Source of the DNA: an uncultured Eubacteriales bacterium
GTDB lineage: Bacteria; Bacillota; Clostridia; Christensenellales; UBA1242
Direction of reading: 5' to 3'
Assembly (NCBI GenBank): GCA_949077035.1
Contig: CARUPR010000006.1
Coordinates: 1 to 64,000 of the forward strand
Length of the DNA: 64,000 nt
In this document: positions 61,720 to 64,000 of the stretch, piece after piece
Numbering within the stretch: position 1 is the first letter of the stretch
Layout of the letters: each line of letters starts with the position of its first letter
Made by a program: the position numbers and the translations under genes
Notes under the pieces: model-generated
What the model was told of the DNA's origin: nothing
Seen by the model: the letters and a program-made list of their open reading frames with translations, nothing else
Database searches by the model: none

Positions 61720-62148
61720 TTAATTAACACTTTTTTTAATATTTACGCAAATAATCCCGCATATAGCACCAATAATAGCACCAAAGACTATGTCTGTAAG
61801 CAGAGTTATCTCAAAAGAGAAAGAACCGCTTAAAATTGAAAATACTAAAAATGCGACAAAAGTGTAAATAAAGCCTATTAAAAGTCCGCTGACAAGCCCT
61901 AATTCTTTTGATTTTTTCAAACTTATAAATACACCCAGAAATATGCTTATCCCTTTAATCACTTGATTTATTGGAAAGATTATACTATCAGGTATGTTTG
62001 TAAATTTGAGGATAAACGCAAACACTAAGACAAGCACAAGTGATATGCAAAGAGCAATAAGAGTGCCTTTTGCAATAAGCCCAACAATATGCGGCCTGCC
62101 TGAAGCATTTGTATTTTTCACAGCTTTTGATTTTGCTTTCAATTTCAT
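61720..62148 (-). CDS. TIGR04086-like membrane protein
   Basis: 142 residues. A basic N-terminus (MKLKAKSKAVKNTNASG), then four hydrophobic segments: about 23-46, 58-75, 84-105 and 115-138. Size, topology and position next to yajC and secDF match the TIGR04086 membrane family of Clostridia. Function unknown; may assist the Sec system or the envelope. Confidence 0.75.
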   Translation of the reverse strand: MKLKAKSKAVKNTNASGRPHIVGLIAKGTLIALCISLVLVLVFAFILKFTNIPDSIIFPINQVIKGISIFLGVFISLKKSKELGLVSGLLIGFIYTFVAFLVFSILSGSFSFEITLLTDIVFGAIIGAICGIICVNIKKSVN

Positions 62149-62214
62149 AATTGACTCCTTTTATCAAAAATATACTCTAAAGTGATATTCTAAGGTAAAA
62201 TATGTATGAAAAAC

Positions 62215-62246
62215 AAAAAAGATAACCATTTTCAGGTTATCTTTTA
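62215..62246 (-). terminator. yajC terminator
   Basis: AGATAACC / GGTTATCT hairpin with T-run on the - strand between yajC and the TIGR04086-like gene. Confidence 0.8.
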
Positions 62247-62267
62247 TCATTTTTTGTCAGCAAATTT

Positions 62268-62741
62268 TTATTTATCTTCTGCGCTGTCAGAATTTGTTTC
62301 AGAAGTTTTTTCTTCATTTTCAGAAACTATTACTGTTTCTTCAGAAGAATTTGCATCCTTACTTTTTTTGCTGAATAAAGCTTTGCTTTTCTTTGTTGGA
62401 TTGATTTGTTCTTCAATGCTTGCGGTATCTTCATTTTTAGGTTCAGAAACAGGCTCATCTTTAATCACCTGAAAAATAGCATAAGCATCAACTGAAACAT
62501 ATCCTTTTTTCTTATCTGTCCCGGTTTCAATAGTAACAATTTTTTTATCACCTTCAAGTTGTAAGTCAACTATTGTGCCATAAACACCGCTTGTAGTAAG
62601 AACTTTATCCCCTCTTTTTAATGAGTTTGTCTGTTCTTGCATACGCATGGTTTCCTTTTTGTTTTTTGAAAATACCATTATTGGATAAGCAATCAATAAT
62701 AAAACAATAAAGACAATCAAAATAATTTGTGTAATATCCAT
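62268..62741 (-). CDS. yajC: preprotein translocase subunit YajC, extended
   Basis: 157 residues. One N-terminal membrane helix (about 3-23), then KQKGNHAYAR-like region in the form RMQEQTNSLKRGDKVLTTSGVYGTIVDL, the YajC core signature. The last ~65 residues are an acidic Ser/Glu/Asp-rich tail beyond the usual ~90-110 residues. Accessory protein of SecDF. Ends in a terminator. Confidence 0.92.
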   Translation of the reverse strand: MDITQIILIVFIVLLLIAYPIMVFSKNKKETMRMQEQTNSLKRGDKVLTTSGVYGTIVDLQLEGDKKIVTIETGTDKKKGYVSVDAYAIFQVIKDEPVSEPKNEDTASIEEQINPTKKSKALFSKKSKDANSSEETVIVSENEEKTSETNSDSAEDK

Positions 62742-62803
62742 TTTTATCCTCCTTAATCATTGTAAGTTTAACATAAAATTTAAATTTTACCAAACAAAAA
62801 TGT

Positions 62804-64000
62804 TTATATTTTTTTAGTATTTATTTCATTTTGAAGTCTGTCGATAAAATCTGACAATATTAGCCCAGATTTATTCTCATAACCTCTGCCACGAATTGAA
62901 ATTGTATTTGATTTTTCTTCTTCATCACCAACTATGATAAGATAAGGGATTTTCATAGACATTGCTTCACGAATTTTATAACCAATCTTTTCATTTCTTA
63001 AATCTTCTTCAACTCTTATTCCGATGTTTTCAAGAGTCTGTTTAATAGAATGAGCATAATCATTGTTTCTTTCTGTTAAAGCAAGCACCTTGACCTGTTC
63101 TGGTGCAAGCCAAAGAGGAAATGCTCCTGCATATTTTTCAATGAGATATGCAAGTGTTCTTTCATAACAACCAATGCTTGTTCTGTGAATAATATATGGA
63201 TTTTTTGTTGACCCATCCTTATCAACATAAGTCATACCAAATTTTTCTGCCAGCATTTGGTCTATTTGTATTGTAATTAAGGTATCCTCTTTTCCAAAGA
63301 CATTTTTTATTTGGATATCAAGTTTTGGACCATAGAAGGCAGCTTCGCCAATACCAATAGAATAATTTACATCAAGGTCATCAAGAATGTTTTTCATAAC
63401 CTGTTGTGCTTCATCCCACTGCTCTTTTGTCCCAATATACTTTTCACGATTATTTTCATCCCATTGAGAGAAACGATATGTTGCATCTTCATAAAGTCCC
63501 AAAGTTTTAAGCATATAGTTTGCAAGCTCTAAAGCACCTTTAAATTCACTTTCAAGTTGCTCAGGTGTGCACATGAGATGACCTTCAGATATAGTGAATT
63601 GACGAACGCGTATTAAACCATGCATTTCACCGCTTGATTCATTTCTAAATAATGTTGATGTTTCATCATAGCGAAGAGGTAAATCTTTATAAGACCTCAT
63701 TTTATTAAGATAAGCTTGATATTGAAATGGACAAGTCATAGGACGAAGAGCAAAAACCTCTTTATCTTTATTTTCATCACCCAAAACAAACATTCCATCC
63801 TTATAATGGTCCCAGTGTCCTGAAATTTTGTATAAATCACTTTTTGCCATATAAGGAGTCTTTGTCAAAAGCCATCCTCTTTTCGCTTCTTCATCTTCTA
63901 CAAATCTTTGTAAAATTTGAATAACCTTTGCTCCTCTTGGAAGCAAGATTGGCAAACCTTGACCAATATAATCTACAGTTGTGAAAAGCTCAAGCTCTCT
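62804..64000 (-). CDS. thrS: threonyl-tRNA synthetase, N-terminus beyond window
   Basis: Partial: the C-terminal ~398 residues are present and the reading frame is open to base 64000. Core motifs: PMTCPFQYQAYLNKMRSY, RNESSGEMHGLIRVRQFT and IIHRTSIGCYERTLAYLIEK. Zinc ligands Cys (TCPF), His (MHGL) and His (IIHRT) are all kept. A C-terminal anticodon-binding domain follows (WLAPEQVKVLAL, then IPYLIIVGDEEEKSN). The TCPFQYQ and SGEMHGL wording fits the second ThrRS type seen in Clostridia rather than the E. coli form. The TGS and editing domains, if present, lie outside. Confidence 0.96.
   Translation of the reverse strand, partial: RELELFTTVDYIGQGLPILLPRGAKVIQILQRFVEDEEAKRGWLLTKTPYMAKSDLYKISGHWDHYKDGMFVLGDENKDKEVFALRPMTCPFQYQAYLNKMRSYKDLPLRYDETSTLFRNESSGEMHGLIRVRQFTISEGHLMCTPEQLESEFKGALELANYMLKTLGLYEDATYRFSQWDENNREKYIGTKEQWDEAQQVMKNILDDLDVNYSIGIGEAAFYGPKLDIQIKNVFGKEDTLITIQIDQMLAEKFGMTYVDKDGSTKNPYIIHRTSIGCYERTLAYLIEKYAGAFPLWLAPEQVKVLALTERNNDYAHSIKQTLENIGIRVEEDLRNEKIGYKIREAMSMKIPYLIIVGDEEEKSNTISIRGRGYENKSGLILSDFIDRLQNEINTKKI

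Noticed and set aside
1..64000. CRISPR arrays, rRNA, tRNA, insertion-sequence ends
   Set aside because: No regularly spaced direct repeats, clover-leaf sets or transposase genes were seen by eye on either strand.

Overview
The window is mostly an AT-rich bacterial chromosome carrying an endospore-forming Firmicutes (Bacillota) gene set. Sporulation genes are present (spoIVB and the complete spoIIIAA-AH operon), together with RNase Y, a T-box leader on pheST, an Asp23-family protein and Gram-positive style Shine-Dalgarno sites. Gene order and composition fit an uncultured Clostridia lineage; no species can be named from sequence alone.

Region 1 (1 to about 1.9 kb) is foreign and visibly GC-richer. 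It holds a sigma-region-4-like protein, an 83-residue unknown, and a 346-residue circovirus-like Rep (HUH nickase plus SF3 helicase). Just upstream of rep is a textbook CRESS-DNA origin: a 7-bp stem whose loop carries TAGTATTAC (708-716). It is flanked by an 11-bp GC-only hairpin and a 7-bp-arm palindrome, and a G-quadruplex motif and a terminator follow rep. This integrated CRESS-like replicon is the most unusual system here.

Region 2 (2-23 kb) is mainly on the + strand. It carries two small hypotheticals, asnS, an RluA-type synthase (- strand), T-box-pheST-cysteine desulfurase-thiI, argR-recN-spoIVB, a tyrosine recombinase (- strand), serS with an uncharacterised downstream gene, and a membrane-anchored PadR-like regulator with a long acidic linker. 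A 35-bp inverted-repeat motif occurs twice, at about 16.06 and 19.90 kb.

Region 3 (22-38 kb) is on the - strand: rny, tgt-queA-ruvB-ruvA-ruvC (queuosine and Holliday-junction processing), a hypothetical, yebC, infC-rpmI-rplT-trmH with an infC leader and a probable AUU start for IF3, and nusB-xseA-proS-xseB.

Region 4 (38-43 kb) is spoIIIAA-AH, encoding the forespore-mother cell feeding-tube apparatus, followed at 43-45 kb by efp and an endonuclease IV-like gene.

Region 5 (44.7-59 kb) is the translation and envelope supercluster rpsB-tsf / frr-uppS-cdsA-rseP-polC-like / rimP-nusA-ylxR-L7Ae-infB-rbfA-nrnA-truB. pyrH, dxr, ispG, ribF and rpsO are absent from their frequent positions. The polC slot holds only the N-terminal and exonuclease part. 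Region 6 (59-64 kb) is thrS (cut by the window end), yajC, a TIGR04086-like membrane protein, secD and secF.

Coordinates of starts were moved where a Shine-Dalgarno sequence clearly favours an internal codon. No tRNA, rRNA or CRISPR array was recognised.
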